64,000 nt of DNA from positions 1-64,000 of the forward strand of contig SCRU01000173.1 in assembly GCA_004323695.1 (NCBI GenBank), read 5' to 3'. Below the pieces are notes generated by a model. It searched no databases and was not told the DNA's origin. It saw only the letters and a program-made list of their open reading frames with translations. Every line of letters begins with the position of its first letter. Within the stretch, counting starts at the first letter, position 1. Source of the stretch: Burkholderiaceae bacterium (GTDB lineage: Bacteria; Pseudomonadota; Gammaproteobacteria; Burkholderiales; Burkholderiaceae_C). Below are positions 32,134 through 43,351 of the stretch, piece by piece. The translations under genes were made by a program, and so were the position numbers.

Positions 32134-33168
32134 ATGAGTATGCAAATCGGAATGATTGGATTGGGACGCATGGGCGCCAACATGGTGCGTCGTCTGGTGC
32201 AGGGGAACCACGAATGCATCGTGTATGACCGAGATGCCCGGGCGGCCAGCAGCTTGCAGGCGCAGGGCGCGACAGCGGCGTCTTCGATCGAGGCGATGAT
32301 TTCGCAGTTGAGCGCCCCGCGCGTTCTGTGGCTGATGCTGCCGGCTGCGGTGGTGGACGACATGCTGGGCACGTTGCTGCCGCTGCTCCAGCCGGGGGAC
32401 ATCGTCGTCGATGGGGGCAACTCGTATTACCGCGACGACATCCGGCGCGGCGCCGAGGCGCGATCGAAGGGGTTGCACTACGTGGATGTTGGCACCAGCG
32501 GCGGCGTTGCGGGACTCGACCGTGGCTACTGTCTGATGATTGGGGGCGAAAAGGAGGTCGTCCAGCATCTGGCCCCGATTTTTGCAACGCTCGCGCCCGG
32601 TGTCGGCGCGGCACCGGCCACCCCCGGCCGGAACAAGCCTGGCAGCACCGCCGAGCAGGGCTTCCTGCACTGCGGCCCGCAAGGCGCTGGCCATTTCGTC
32701 AAGATGGTTCACAACGGCATCGAATACGGCATCATGGGTGCCTACGCGGAAGGGCTGAACGTGCTGCGCCACGCGAATGTGGGCAAGCGCCAGGCCGATG
32801 CGGATGCCGAGACGACACCGCTGCGCAACCCGGAGCTGTATCAATATGAACTGGACCTGCCCGAGATCACGGAGCTGTGGCGGCGCGGCAGCGTGATCGG
32901 TTCCTGGCTGCTCGACCTCACCGCGGGCGCGTTGCTCGGGGATCCGGGGCTGGACCATTATGTGGGGCGCGTGTCGGATTCCGGGGAGGGACGCTGGACG
33001 ATCGCGGCGGCGATCGACGAGGCCGTGCCGGTACCGATCCTGAGCGCCGCGCTGTTCGAGCGCTTCAGTTCACGTGGGGACGCCGATTTTGCGGACAAGG
33101 TGCTGTCGGCCATGCGCCACGGGTTTGGCGGGCATCTGGAAAAGGCCGCTCCGAAGCTGGAGGAATGA
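32134..33168 (+). CDS. gnd: 6-phosphogluconate dehydrogenase (decarboxylating)
   Basis: MIGLGRMGANMVRRLV, VDGGNSYYRDD, GPQGAGHFVKMVHNGIEYGIMGAYAEG. Confidence 0.93.
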   Translation: MSMQIGMIGLGRMGANMVRRLVQGNHECIVYDRDARAASSLQAQGATAASSIEAMISQLSAPRVLWLMLPAAVVDDMLGTLLPLLQPGDIVVDGGNSYYRDDIRRGAEARSKGLHYVDVGTSGGVAGLDRGYCLMIGGEKEVVQHLAPIFATLAPGVGAAPATPGRNKPGSTAEQGFLHCGPQGAGHFVKMVHNGIEYGIMGAYAEGLNVLRHANVGKRQADADAETTPLRNPELYQYELDLPEITELWRRGSVIGSWLLDLTAGALLGDPGLDHYVGRVSDSGEGRWTIAAAIDEAVPVPILSAALFERFSSRGDADFADKVLSAMRHGFGGHLEKAAPKLEE

Positions 33169-33204
33169 TGCGCTTGGCGCGTTGCGCCGCGCGCCTGCGC
33201 TCGT

Positions 33205-33837
33205 CTAGCCCCCATACGCTGAAGACACGAGTTCCAGCCCCAACGCCATCATCACGCTGCCCGCAACGCGGTCCAGCCACGCCTTGTAGCGCAGGTAGGC
33301 GTTGCGTGGGCGTTCCGAAGCCAGCGCCAGCGCCACCAGGGTGTACCAGCTTGTTTCGATGACAAAGACGACCGCCACCAGAATCAGGTTGAATGCCACG
33401 GATGGCTGCGTCGGCAGAAAGGCGGCGAACACGCTGGCGTAGACGATGGCGGTCTTCGGGTTGCTGATCTGGGTGGAAAAGCCCAGCAGCAGCGACTTGC
33501 GCGTATTCTTGCCGGCACCGGCCGGCATGCCCATGAAGGCCAGCGGCCGGCGGGCCGACTTCCAGATGCGCAACCCCAGGTAGGCCAGGTACAGGCCACC
33601 GGCCACTTTCAGAACTACGTACACCACCGGCACAGCCAGCAGCAGCGCATTCAACCCAAGCACGGTCGCGATGGCAAACAGCATGCCGCCACAGCCCATG
33701 CCCAGCGCGGCCGCCACGCCGTTTTCGCGCGAGGTGGCCACGGCCGTGCGCGCCACCATGACGAAGCTCGGGCCCGGGCTGACGACCCCCGCCGACAGGG
33801 CTGCCACGAGCCCCACCAGTGCTGGAATGTTCTGCAT
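33205..33837 (-). CDS. LysE family translocator
   Basis: SPGPSFVMVARTAVATSRENGVAAALGMGCG, FSTQISNPKTAIVYASVF. Confidence 0.9.
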   Translation of the reverse strand: MQNIPALVGLVAALSAGVVSPGPSFVMVARTAVATSRENGVAAALGMGCGGMLFAIATVLGLNALLLAVPVVYVVLKVAGGLYLAYLGLRIWKSARRPLAFMGMPAGAGKNTRKSLLLGFSTQISNPKTAIVYASVFAAFLPTQPSVAFNLILVAVVFVIETSWYTLVALALASERPRNAYLRYKAWLDRVAGSVMMALGLELVSSAYGG

Positions 33838-33877
33838 GAGGATGTCGATTATGAAGTCGTTTTGCCGGTGATCCCCT

Positions 33878-35023
33878 TCACCAGCCGCCAAAGCGTTCCC
33901 ATCGCTCCAGTTCGCCGCCAGCCTGCGGCAGAACGTGGTAGGCCTGATGCTGGGCGCTGGTCGCGCACGCATGGTTCGGCATGATCCGGAGCAGGGCGCC
34001 GACCGGAAACCGCCGGGTGATGTCGGTGGCCGGGTCGCCGGTCCATTGCAACACACCGTGCTCCTGATTTGCCTCGCCAAACTGAAGCTGCGCAATGGCA
34101 CGACCGCTCGCGTCGCACACCATGCCGTATCCCCAGTCGTGCGCCTGACTCTGCGTGCCCCGGTCGCGGCTCATCGCCATCCACCCGGCATCGGTGATGA
34201 TCCAGCCGGCCTGCGGCTGGTGCCCGATCACCGAACAAAGCACCGTCAACGCGATGTCGTCCTGCGTGCAAACGCCGACGCCCGCCATCACCAGGTCGAA
34301 GAAGACGTACACCCCGGCCCGTACCTCCGTCACCCCCGCGAGGGTCTTTGCGCTCAGGGCCGTCGGCGTGGATCCCACGCTGACCACCTCGCAGGCATGG
34401 CCGGCGGCGCGCAGGCGGTTGGCGGCTTCGACGCAGCGCGCCCGCTCCTGCTCGGCCATCGCTGCGAGCGCTTCGGGGGTGTTCAGGCTGTAGGAGCCCC
34501 CCGCGTGCGTCATGACGCCTTTCAGGCGAGCGCCGCGTCCCCCATCGGTTCGAAGCGCGCCGGCAACCTGCGCCAACAGCGGGTCATCCGGTGCGATGCC
34601 CGAGCGATGGTGGTCCGTGTCGACCTCGATGAATACCTCGTGGCACAGGCCGTTTTCCATGCCGTGGCGTGAAAGCTGCTGTGCCGCGGCCACCGATTCG
34701 ACCAGCAGGGTGAGTTGCACGCCCGCGCGGGACAGCCGCATCGCATGATCGAACTTGGCCGGCGCGATGGCCACGGCGTACAGGATGTCGTTGATGCCGG
34801 CGGCGAGGAATTCGTCGGCCTCCTTGAGCGTGGAGACCGTGATCCCGTGGGCCCCGGCGGCCAGCTGCCGGCGCACGACCTCGGGGCACTTGCTGGTCTT
34901 GACATGCGGGCGGAACGAAACGCCCAACCCGTTCATGCGCCGCTGCATGCGGTCGATGTTGTGCTGCATGCGCTGCTCGTCGAGCAACAGCAGCGGGGTT
35001 TCGAGGCCAGTGAGCTGTGTCAT
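33878..35023 (-). CDS. DSD1-family PLP-dependent enzyme (D-threonine aldolase / D-serine dehydratase-like)
   Basis: LETPLLLLDEQRMQHNIDRMQ, FRPHVKTSKCPEVVRRQLAAGAHGITVSTLKEADEF. Confidence 0.88.
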   Translation of the reverse strand: MTQLTGLETPLLLLDEQRMQHNIDRMQRRMNGLGVSFRPHVKTSKCPEVVRRQLAAGAHGITVSTLKEADEFLAAGINDILYAVAIAPAKFDHAMRLSRAGVQLTLLVESVAAAQQLSRHGMENGLCHEVFIEVDTDHHRSGIAPDDPLLAQVAGALRTDGGRGARLKGVMTHAGGSYSLNTPEALAAMAEQERARCVEAANRLRAAGHACEVVSVGSTPTALSAKTLAGVTEVRAGVYVFFDLVMAGVGVCTQDDIALTVLCSVIGHQPQAGWIITDAGWMAMSRDRGTQSQAHDWGYGMVCDASGRAIAQLQFGEANQEHGVLQWTGDPATDITRRFPVGALLRIMPNHACATSAQHQAYHVLPQAGGELERWERFGGW

Positions 35024-35094
35024 GCGGCATCCTTCAAAAATCGGGTGGGTGTGGCGCTTCGCATCAAGCCGGGCGGTTGAATGCAGGCAGGGTC

Positions 35095-36063
35095 TCAAGC
35101 GGCGAGCAGGCTGCAAAAACGGGGCATGTCGACATTGCCCCCGCTGATCAGAATCCCGATGCGTTGGCCCTTCAATTGATCCTTCATCTGCCGCGCCGCG
35201 GCGAAGCCGAGGCAGCCCGTGGGTTCGATCACCAGTTTCATGCGGGAGGCGGCAAAACGCATGCACTCCACCAGCTGCGCATCGGTCGCGGTGAGCACGT
35301 CGTCCACATCGCGGCGGATGATCGGGAAGGTGTAGTTGCCCAGATGCTGGGTCTGCGCGCCGTCGGCAATCGTCTGGGGCGTATCGATGTGCACGATCGT
35401 GCCCGAGCGAAACGATTGCTGGCCGTCGTTGCCGGCCTCCGGCTCCACCCCGTAGAGCCTGCAGCCGGGCGCCAGCGCGCGGGTCGATAGCGCCGAGCCG
35501 GCCAGCAAGCCCCCGCCGCCCAGGCAAACGAACAGGGCGTCGAGCGCGCCGACCTCCTCGAACAACTCCTTCGCCGCGGTGCCCTGACCGGCGATCACAT
35601 CGGGGTGGTCGTATGGCGGAATCAGGGTCATGCCCTGGCGGCTGGCCAGGTCGCTGCCGATCTGCTCGCGGTCTTCCTTGTAACGGTCGTAGACCACGAC
35701 CTGGCCGCCGTATCCTCGGGTGGCGGCGAGCTTGGCGGCGGGGGCGTCGTGCGGCATCACGATGGTGGCTGGAATGCCCAGCAGCCTGGCGGACAGGGCG
35801 ACGGCCTGTGCGTGGTTGCCGGACGAGAACGCGACTACACCGGTGCGGCGCTGCCGCTCGTCGAACCGGGACAGGGCGTTGAACGCCCCGCGGAACTTGA
35901 ACGCGCCCATGCGCTGCAGGTTCTCGCACTTGAAGAACACCTCGGCGCCGAACGCCTCGTTGACGGTCCGCGAGGTGAGGATCGGCGTCTTGTGGGCGTG
36001 CCCCTGGAGGCGCGCGGCGGCAGCCGTCACATCGGCATACGTGGGAAGGGTGAGTGTGTTCAT
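35095..36063 (-). CDS. threonine/serine dehydratase (PLP fold type II)
   Basis: HKTPILTSRTVNEAFGAEVFFKCENLQRMGAFKFRGAFNAL, SSGNHAQAVAL, CLGGGGLLAG. Confidence 0.9.
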   Translation of the reverse strand: MNTLTLPTYADVTAAAARLQGHAHKTPILTSRTVNEAFGAEVFFKCENLQRMGAFKFRGAFNALSRFDERQRRTGVVAFSSGNHAQAVALSARLLGIPATIVMPHDAPAAKLAATRGYGGQVVVYDRYKEDREQIGSDLASRQGMTLIPPYDHPDVIAGQGTAAKELFEEVGALDALFVCLGGGGLLAGSALSTRALAPGCRLYGVEPEAGNDGQQSFRSGTIVHIDTPQTIADGAQTQHLGNYTFPIIRRDVDDVLTATDAQLVECMRFAASRMKLVIEPTGCLGFAAARQMKDQLKGQRIGILISGGNVDMPRFCSLLAA

Positions 36064-36189
36064 GGGGGTGGCGGCGAAGGGGCGCGAAGACGCACCGATA
36101 TTTGCGATATGGTAAACCGGGGTCAATGGGGGCAGGGGCGCTGCTCCACCAGCGGCTACACTGGAATTCTTCAAGCAGGAGCAGTCACG

Positions 36190-37644
<1,455 letters not shown>

Positions 37645-37663
37645 GACTGAGCGCGGCCAGGAA

Positions 37664-38605
37664 TCAGGCCTGGAAGGCGCGCTTCAACTCCACGGCGCAC
37701 ATTGCCACGGCCGAGTTCGCCTCCTCCAGCACCTTGCCCATGAGGATGAAGCCGTGGATCTGGCGCTCGAAACACACGTAGGTGACGCGGTTGCCGGCCT
37801 CGCTCAAACGCTGCGCGTACTGCAACCCTTCGTCGCGCAGCGGGTCGTAGCCCGCCGTCAGGACCAGCGCGGGTGGCAGGCGGCCGACATCCTGGTGGAG
37901 AAGGGGCGAGGCGCGCTCGTTCAGCTTGTCCTGCGCGTTCGGCAGATAGTGGCCCATGTAGTACGCCATCGATTCGGTCGTGAGCAAATAGCCCTGACCG
38001 TTCGTCTGGTGCGATGGCGCGCCGCAGCGCGCGTCGGTGGCCGGATAGATCAGCAACTGAAACGCGATGGGCAGATCGCCCGCGTCGCGTGCCTGCAGCG
38101 ACACGACGGCCGCCAGGTTGCCGCCCGCGCTGTCGCCGCCGACCGCCAGCCGCGTGGCATCGAGTTGCAGTTGCGCTGCATTGCGTGCCACCCAGCGCGT
38201 CGCGGCCAGGCAGTCGTCCACCGCGCCGGGAAATGGATGCTCGGGCGCCAGCCGGTAGTCCACCGAGACCACCGCGCAACCGGCGCCGTTGGCGAGTTCC
38301 CGGCACAGCACGTCGTGCGTGTCCAGATCGCCGATGACGAAACCACCGCCGTGAAAGTAAACAAGGACAGGCAGCAGGGCAGCCTCCGGCATGCCGGCGG
38401 GGCGGTACAGACGCAGCGGAATCGCCCCGTGCGGGCCCTGCGCCTGCAGGTTGCTCAGCATCGAGACCGCCGGGGGCGCCGGCTGGGTGAGGCTGCGACG
38501 GTCGCGGTACGACGCACGTGCCTGTGCTGGCGACAGGGTGTGGACCGGGGGCAGGCCCGACTTTTCCATGAGATCGAGCAAGGCGCGAACCTGGGGGTGC
38601 AGCAT
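37664..38605 (-). CDS. alpha/beta hydrolase (HSL-type esterase)
   Basis: VYFHGGGFVIGDLDTHDVLCRELA, VGGDSAGGNLAAVV, TAGYDPLRDEG. Confidence 0.93.
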   Translation of the reverse strand: MLHPQVRALLDLMEKSGLPPVHTLSPAQARASYRDRRSLTQPAPPAVSMLSNLQAQGPHGAIPLRLYRPAGMPEAALLPVLVYFHGGGFVIGDLDTHDVLCRELANGAGCAVVSVDYRLAPEHPFPGAVDDCLAATRWVARNAAQLQLDATRLAVGGDSAGGNLAAVVSLQARDAGDLPIAFQLLIYPATDARCGAPSHQTNGQGYLLTTESMAYYMGHYLPNAQDKLNERASPLLHQDVGRLPPALVLTAGYDPLRDEGLQYAQRLSEAGNRVTYVCFERQIHGFILMGKVLEEANSAVAMCAVELKRAFQA

Positions 38606-38631
38606 CCTGCTGTCCTGGCAAGTGGTGGGGC

Positions 38632-38880
38632 TCAGCGGTAAAACGCTTCGACCCTGCCCTTGAGCTTGATCAACAGCGGCTGGCCCTTGCGATCCAGCGT
38701 CTTGCCGGCGGGCACCTTGATCCAGCCCTCGCTGATGCAATACTCCTCGACGTCCGTGCGTTCCTTGTCATTGAGCCGTATGCCGACGTCATGCTCGAAC
38801 ACGGCGGCGACGTGATGCGGGCTGCGCGGGTCGATGGACAGATGGTCCGGCAGAGGGGGCGGTTGAGTGGATTCGTTCAT
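38632..38880 (-). CDS. DUF3297 family protein
   Basis: Small protein LPDHLSIDPRSPHHVAAVFEHDVGIRLNDKERTDVEEYCISEGWIKVPAGKTLDRKGQPL. Confidence 0.88.
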   Translation of the reverse strand: MNESTQPPPLPDHLSIDPRSPHHVAAVFEHDVGIRLNDKERTDVEEYCISEGWIKVPAGKTLDRKGQPLLIKLKGRVEAFYR

Positions 38881-38926
38881 GGGCATCGTTTTTCAATTTT
38901 CACCTACTTTACACGCATGTCCGCCC

Positions 38927-39631
38927 TCACCACGGAACCGTCCGGCCCAGGTAATCCAGATACTGAAGACCCGCGCGTCCGGCCTGCGCGTCCATCGTGT
39001 TCACGAGATTCGGAATGCTCTCCTCGACGCTCAGGCGTGCTTTGGGGCCGCCTAAATCGGTTCGCACCCAGCCCGGCGCCATCAGCAGCAGCGTGCGCGG
39101 ATCATCGGCGTGGCGGGCGGCGAAGCTGCGCATGAGCATGTTGAGCGCGGCCTTGCTGCCGCGATAGACCTCATGGTTTCCGTTCACGTTGTTCGCGATG
39201 CTGCCCTGCCCGGAGGACATGATCCCGATTGTGCCGCTCGGGCAGACCAGGTCCTGCAAGGCTTCGACGGCGCGCATGGGACTGAGGGCGTTGGTGACCA
39301 TCACGCGTATGAATTCGTCGGTCGAAACGTCGGCGATCGTTTCACGCTCGTTGTTTGTGACGCCGGCGTTGACGAACAGCAGATCGAATTCTCGAGGCGC
39401 CAGACGCGCTCGCAGCGCGGCAACCTGATCGGGATGGGTGATGTCAACAGTCTCGATTTCGAGCCGGCCGCCGCAGGCTTCCAAAAGATCGTGCAGTTGG
39501 GACGTGGCTCTGACCCGTTCGGTGGCCACGACATGCCAGCCGCGCCGGAGGTACTCCTTTGCCAGGGCAAAACCGAGGCCACGCGACGCGCCAATGAGAA
39601 GTAGCTGTTTATTGGACGATGGAGGTGACAT
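38927..39631 (-). CDS. SDR family oxidoreductase
   Basis: LIGASRGLGFALAKEYLRRGW, NAGV, YRGSKAALNML. Confidence 0.9.
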   Translation of the reverse strand: MSPPSSNKQLLLIGASRGLGFALAKEYLRRGWHVVATERVRATSQLHDLLEACGGRLEIETVDITHPDQVAALRARLAPREFDLLFVNAGVTNNERETIADVSTDEFIRVMVTNALSPMRAVEALQDLVCPSGTIGIMSSGQGSIANNVNGNHEVYRGSKAALNMLMRSFAARHADDPRTLLLMAPGWVRTDLGGPKARLSVEESIPNLVNTMDAQAGRAGLQYLDYLGRTVPW

Positions 39632-39965
39632 TTACATTTTTCCTCGGAAAGCCATCAATGAAAGGCAGAACGGCATGATCCGTCCGCAACAGGACGTCGT
39701 ATGGCTGATACCGATCCGCTTCGGGCATTGTGAAGTAAGTTTAAGAAAATAGTGCTTCCAGCCATTATGGGTTATCGGTAGTTAGCTATAAATTATGTAG
39801 TAATTTGATTTTCTCCTCGAAACCCTCAAGCCAATGTCCCACGGCACCTGCGCTGTTCAACACCGGCACTCGCTGCATCGATGCAAGTGGTTGGCTTGAC
39901 CCGACCTGCACCAGTCGCCACCCGCTGGTAGAGTGGGACGCTGTGTAGGGTCACGCAAGGCGCGC

Positions 39966-41099
39966 ATGAAATCACTTGGCAAAAGAGCGGACGGCCTGCG
40001 GCTGGAGCGCATGAAAGCGTCCCCGCTCTGGGCGGGCGACGGGTTCCGCAACAGGTATCCGATACCGCCGGGACTGCGCAATCTGGAGGTGCCGCGCCCG
40101 ACCCTGAGCGACTTCCTGTGCGGCGGGGGCCGGCGCGTGCCGCGCGCTCCGCTGCCGTCGGTCGATCCGCGGGACGGCTGGCGGCGCCCACCCGGCACCG
40201 GACTGCGCGCCACCTGGCTCGGCCATTCCACGGTGTTGATCGAGATCGACGGCCTGCGCGTGCTGACCGATCCGGTCTGGGGCCTGCGTGCCTCTCCATC
40301 GCAACTGGCCGGACCGAAGCGCTTCCAACCCGTGCCGATCGCGCTGCGCGAGTTGCCGCCTGTCGACCTGGTGCTGGTGTCGCACGACCACTACGACCAC
40401 CTGGACTACCCGACCATCCGCGAACTGGCGCGGCGCGAGGTGCCATTCGTCACCTCGCTGGGCGTCGGCGCGCATCTGGAAGCCTGGGGCGTCCCGGCGC
40501 AGCGCATCACCGAGCTCGACTGGTGGGAGTCGTACACATTGCCGAAGGCCGACCTGACCATCACGGCCGCGCCGTCCCAGCATTTCTCCGGCCGCGGTCT
40601 CAAGGACCGCAACGCGACGCTGTGGTCGTCGCTGGTCATCCGCTCGCCACGCCACGCGGTGTTCTTCAGCGGCGACACGGGGCTGACGGCCGAGTACGCC
40701 AGCATTCGCGAGCGGCTCGGCCCGTTCGATCTCGTGATGCTGGAGGTCGGCGCCTTCCATCCGTCGTGGGGCGATATCCACCTCGGTCCGGTGAACGCAC
40801 TCAAGGCCCACGCCCTGCTGGGCGGCGGCGCCTTTTTGCCGGTGCACTGGGGCACGTTCAGCCTGGCGCTGCACGCGTGGGACGAGCCGGCCGAGACCCT
40901 GCTGGAACTCGGCGCCAAACAAGGTGTGCAATTGGTTATGCCGTGTCTGGGCGAGCCGGTGGAGCCGGCGCAGGTCGACGGCGTCATGCCCTGGTGGCGT
41001 GCCGCCCAGGAGCCGCAGGGCCCCGCGACGCCGGTCGAACCCTCCGGCGAGCCGCCTGCCATGACGCTGCCCAAGGCCATGTCCTGGCCGATCGACTGA
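39966..41099 (+). CDS. MBL fold metallo-hydrolase
   Basis: ATWLGHSTVLIEIDGLRVLTDPVWG, SHDHYDHLD, FSGDTGL, PVHWGTF. Confidence 0.92.
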   Translation: MKSLGKRADGLRLERMKASPLWAGDGFRNRYPIPPGLRNLEVPRPTLSDFLCGGGRRVPRAPLPSVDPRDGWRRPPGTGLRATWLGHSTVLIEIDGLRVLTDPVWGLRASPSQLAGPKRFQPVPIALRELPPVDLVLVSHDHYDHLDYPTIRELARREVPFVTSLGVGAHLEAWGVPAQRITELDWWESYTLPKADLTITAAPSQHFSGRGLKDRNATLWSSLVIRSPRHAVFFSGDTGLTAEYASIRERLGPFDLVMLEVGAFHPSWGDIHLGPVNALKAHALLGGGAFLPVHWGTFSLALHAWDEPAETLLELGAKQGVQLVMPCLGEPVEPAQVDGVMPWWRAAQEPQGPATPVEPSGEPPAMTLPKAMSWPID

Positions 41100-41434
41100 G
41101 CGTGGCGTTGCTCAGCGCGTTTCGGAAAAGCGCAATGATGCGGTCATCATGAGAGCATCGAACGACCGTATTGGGGATTCACACCAGGTGGTCTGTCCGC
41201 TTTTGTCAGATCGCTGCACGCCGATATGCTGATTGGCGATGATCATTCGATTGCGCCGCTGACCGAGCCTGGACTCAGCTGTGCCGGGCACCGCGCCCCA
41301 TCCGCTGTCGTGCTCGTGTTGGCTGTTCTGCCCTCGCAGCGTCCCGGCATGGCAACCCATCGTGGCCGCGTTCGACACAATCGCCGGGCGTCACGACTCA
41401 TGCCTGCGCTTGGCTTACCGGGTTCCGGCGGCGC

Positions 41435-42769
41435 TTAATGATTGAAGAACAGGTTTGGAAGCCACAGCGCGATCTGAGGCGCGAGCGAGATTGCAACGAT
41501 GAACAGCATCATGATGACGATAAACGGCGTCACGCCCCAGACCAGTTGCTTCAGTGTGATGTCGGGCGCGATCCCCTGGATCACGAACAGGTTGAGCCCG
41601 ACCGGCGGATGGATCATTCCCATTTCCATGATGATGGTCATGTTGACGCCGAACCAGATCGGATCGAAGCCGTGCGCGAGCAGCCCCGGCATGATGACCG
41701 GTGTCACCATCAGGATGATCGCCACCGGTGGCAGGAAGAAGCCGAGAGCGACGACAAGGATGTCGGTCCAGAACAGATAGGCCCACTTCGACAGGCCGAG
41801 CCCGACCATCCACTCGGTGGCGCTTTGGCTGATGTGCAGGTAGCTCATCACGTAGGTGAAGAGAAACGCCATCGCGATGATCATCATGAGCATGCACGAC
41901 TCTTTCGCGGTGCCGAGCAGGATCGCCTGCAGTTCGCGCCAGCGCCAGCACTGGTAGATCAGGATCACCATGACGATCGTCGAGAAGGCGCCGACCCCGG
42001 CAACCTCCGACGGCGTCGCGAAGCCGCCGTAGAGTGTGATCATCACCAGCGTGACGATCACCGCGAACGGCAGGATGCGCGGCAGCGACTCCAGGCGTTC
42101 GCCCCAGGTGAAGGTCTCGCGCGGGACGCTGGCGGCGGGCGAGGCGTGCCGGCGCGTCTCGCCCGCTTCGCGGTGCGACTTGTAGATGACCCACAGCGCG
42201 AACAGCAGCGTCAGGAGGATGCCGGGCACGATGCCCGCCATGAACAGCCGGCCGATCGACTGCTCGACGACGATGCCGTAAAGGATGAAGGTGAGCGACG
42301 GCGGAATCAGGATGCCGAGCGTGCCGCCGGCCGCGACCAGTCCGCCCGCCAGCCCCGGCGAATAGCCGCGCTTGCGCATCTCGGGCACGCCCATCGCACC
42401 GATTGCCGCCGCGGTGGCGGTACTGGAGCCGCACATCGCGGCGAAGATCGAACAGCCGATGACATTGGCCACGCCGAGACCGCCGGGCAGCTTGTGCAGC
42501 CAGCGGTAGGCCGACTCGTAGAGATCGCTGGCGGCGCGGGTGCGCCCGACCGCCTCGCCCATCAGGATGAACAGCGGAATGGCCAGCAGCGTGAAGTTGT
42601 CCATGCCCTGGTAGAGCGTGTCGGCCAGCCCCTGGATATTGGCTGGCGGCATGAAGCCGAGCATGAAGGACACCGAGACGGTGCCAAGCGCGAACGCAAC
42701 CGGCATGCCCGAAAACAGCAGCACGAGTGTCGTGCCCACGAAGAGGATCCCGAGTTCATGCTCGCCCAC
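41435..42769 (-). CDS. TRAP transporter large permease (DctM family)
   Basis: AIPLFILMGEAVGRT, FAAMCGSSTATAAAIG, GILIPPSLTFILYG. Confidence 0.94.
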   Translation of the reverse strand: MGEHELGILFVGTTLVLLFSGMPVAFALGTVSVSFMLGFMPPANIQGLADTLYQGMDNFTLLAIPLFILMGEAVGRTRAASDLYESAYRWLHKLPGGLGVANVIGCSIFAAMCGSSTATAAAIGAMGVPEMRKRGYSPGLAGGLVAAGGTLGILIPPSLTFILYGIVVEQSIGRLFMAGIVPGILLTLLFALWVIYKSHREAGETRRHASPAASVPRETFTWGERLESLPRILPFAVIVTLVMITLYGGFATPSEVAGVGAFSTIVMVILIYQCWRWRELQAILLGTAKESCMLMMIIAMAFLFTYVMSYLHISQSATEWMVGLGLSKWAYLFWTDILVVALGFFLPPVAIILMVTPVIMPGLLAHGFDPIWFGVNMTIIMEMGMIHPPVGLNLFVIQGIAPDITLKQLVWGVTPFIVIMMLFIVAISLAPQIALWLPNLFFNH

Positions 42770-43286
42770 GCTGCGCTCCGGTGATTTCGGGGTAGGCCAC
42801 CTCGTCGACGATCTGCACGATGTATTCGAGCGAGATCAGGGTCAGGCCGAGCGCGATCAGCGCGAACGGGATCCACAGGTGCGGAGCCCAGACCGAATCG
42901 GTGGTCCATCCCTCGCGCCAGGCCTGCGCGGTGTATTCCCACACCTTCACGCTCAGGAAGCCGCACAGCAACAGCGACAGCGCGTCGCCTGCAAGCATGC
43001 GCCAGCGATTCCAGCGCGGCGACATCAGCGTCTCCAGCACCTCGGTGCCGACGTGGCTGCGTTTCATCTGCGTGTAGTTGGCGGCGAGGAACGTCGCTGC
43101 AACCAGCAGGAACACGTTGAACTCGAGGTTCCAGGTGTGCGGCTGGTGCAGGAAATAGCGCCAGACGACCTCGTTGGTAATTGCGATGCAGGATACGAGG
43201 ATCAGCACGCCGCTCAGGTTGCCGGTGACGACGCTGATGGCTCTGACCGTGCGACGGAAGGCCCGCCAGGCTGGATGCATGTCCAC
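42756..43286 (-). CDS. TRAP transporter small permease (DctQ family)
   Basis: Four-TM protein NEVVWRYFLHQPHTWNLEFNVFLLVAATFLAANYT between dctM- and dctP-type genes. Confidence 0.9.
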   Translation of the reverse strand: MDMHPAWRAFRRTVRAISVVTGNLSGVLILVSCIAITNEVVWRYFLHQPHTWNLEFNVFLLVAATFLAANYTQMKRSHVGTEVLETLMSPRWNRWRMLAGDALSLLLCGFLSVKVWEYTAQAWREGWTTDSVWAPHLWIPFALIALGLTLISLEYIVQIVDEVAYPEITGAQRGRA

Positions 43287-43299
43287 TCCCGAAACGAAA

Positions 43300-43324
43300 A
43301 TGCGCCGGCGTGCGGCCGGCGCAT
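43300..43324 (-). other. strong hairpin between dctP- and dctQ-type genes
   Basis: Perfect 10-bp stem ATGCGCCGGC gtgcg GCCGGCGCAT; minus-strand continuation TTTTCGTTT. Confidence 0.7.
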
Positions 43325-43351
43325 GGGATCGTGCGTGCTAGCGCGCCGTTG

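Noticed and set aside
31915-32958. N-terminal extension of the APC permease ORF (30550-32958)
   Set aside because: Antisense to gnd and compositionally atypical; permease homology starts at the GTG near 31914
41112-41378. Small ORFs between the MBL-fold gene and the TRAP operon
   Set aside because: No recognisable domain, overlapping alternatives on both strands; probably non-coding
41438-42784. 448-aa + strand ORF opposite the TRAP large permease gene
   Set aside because: Charged, repetitive antisense artefact (DDDHHQDDR-like) opposite a solid dctM-type gene
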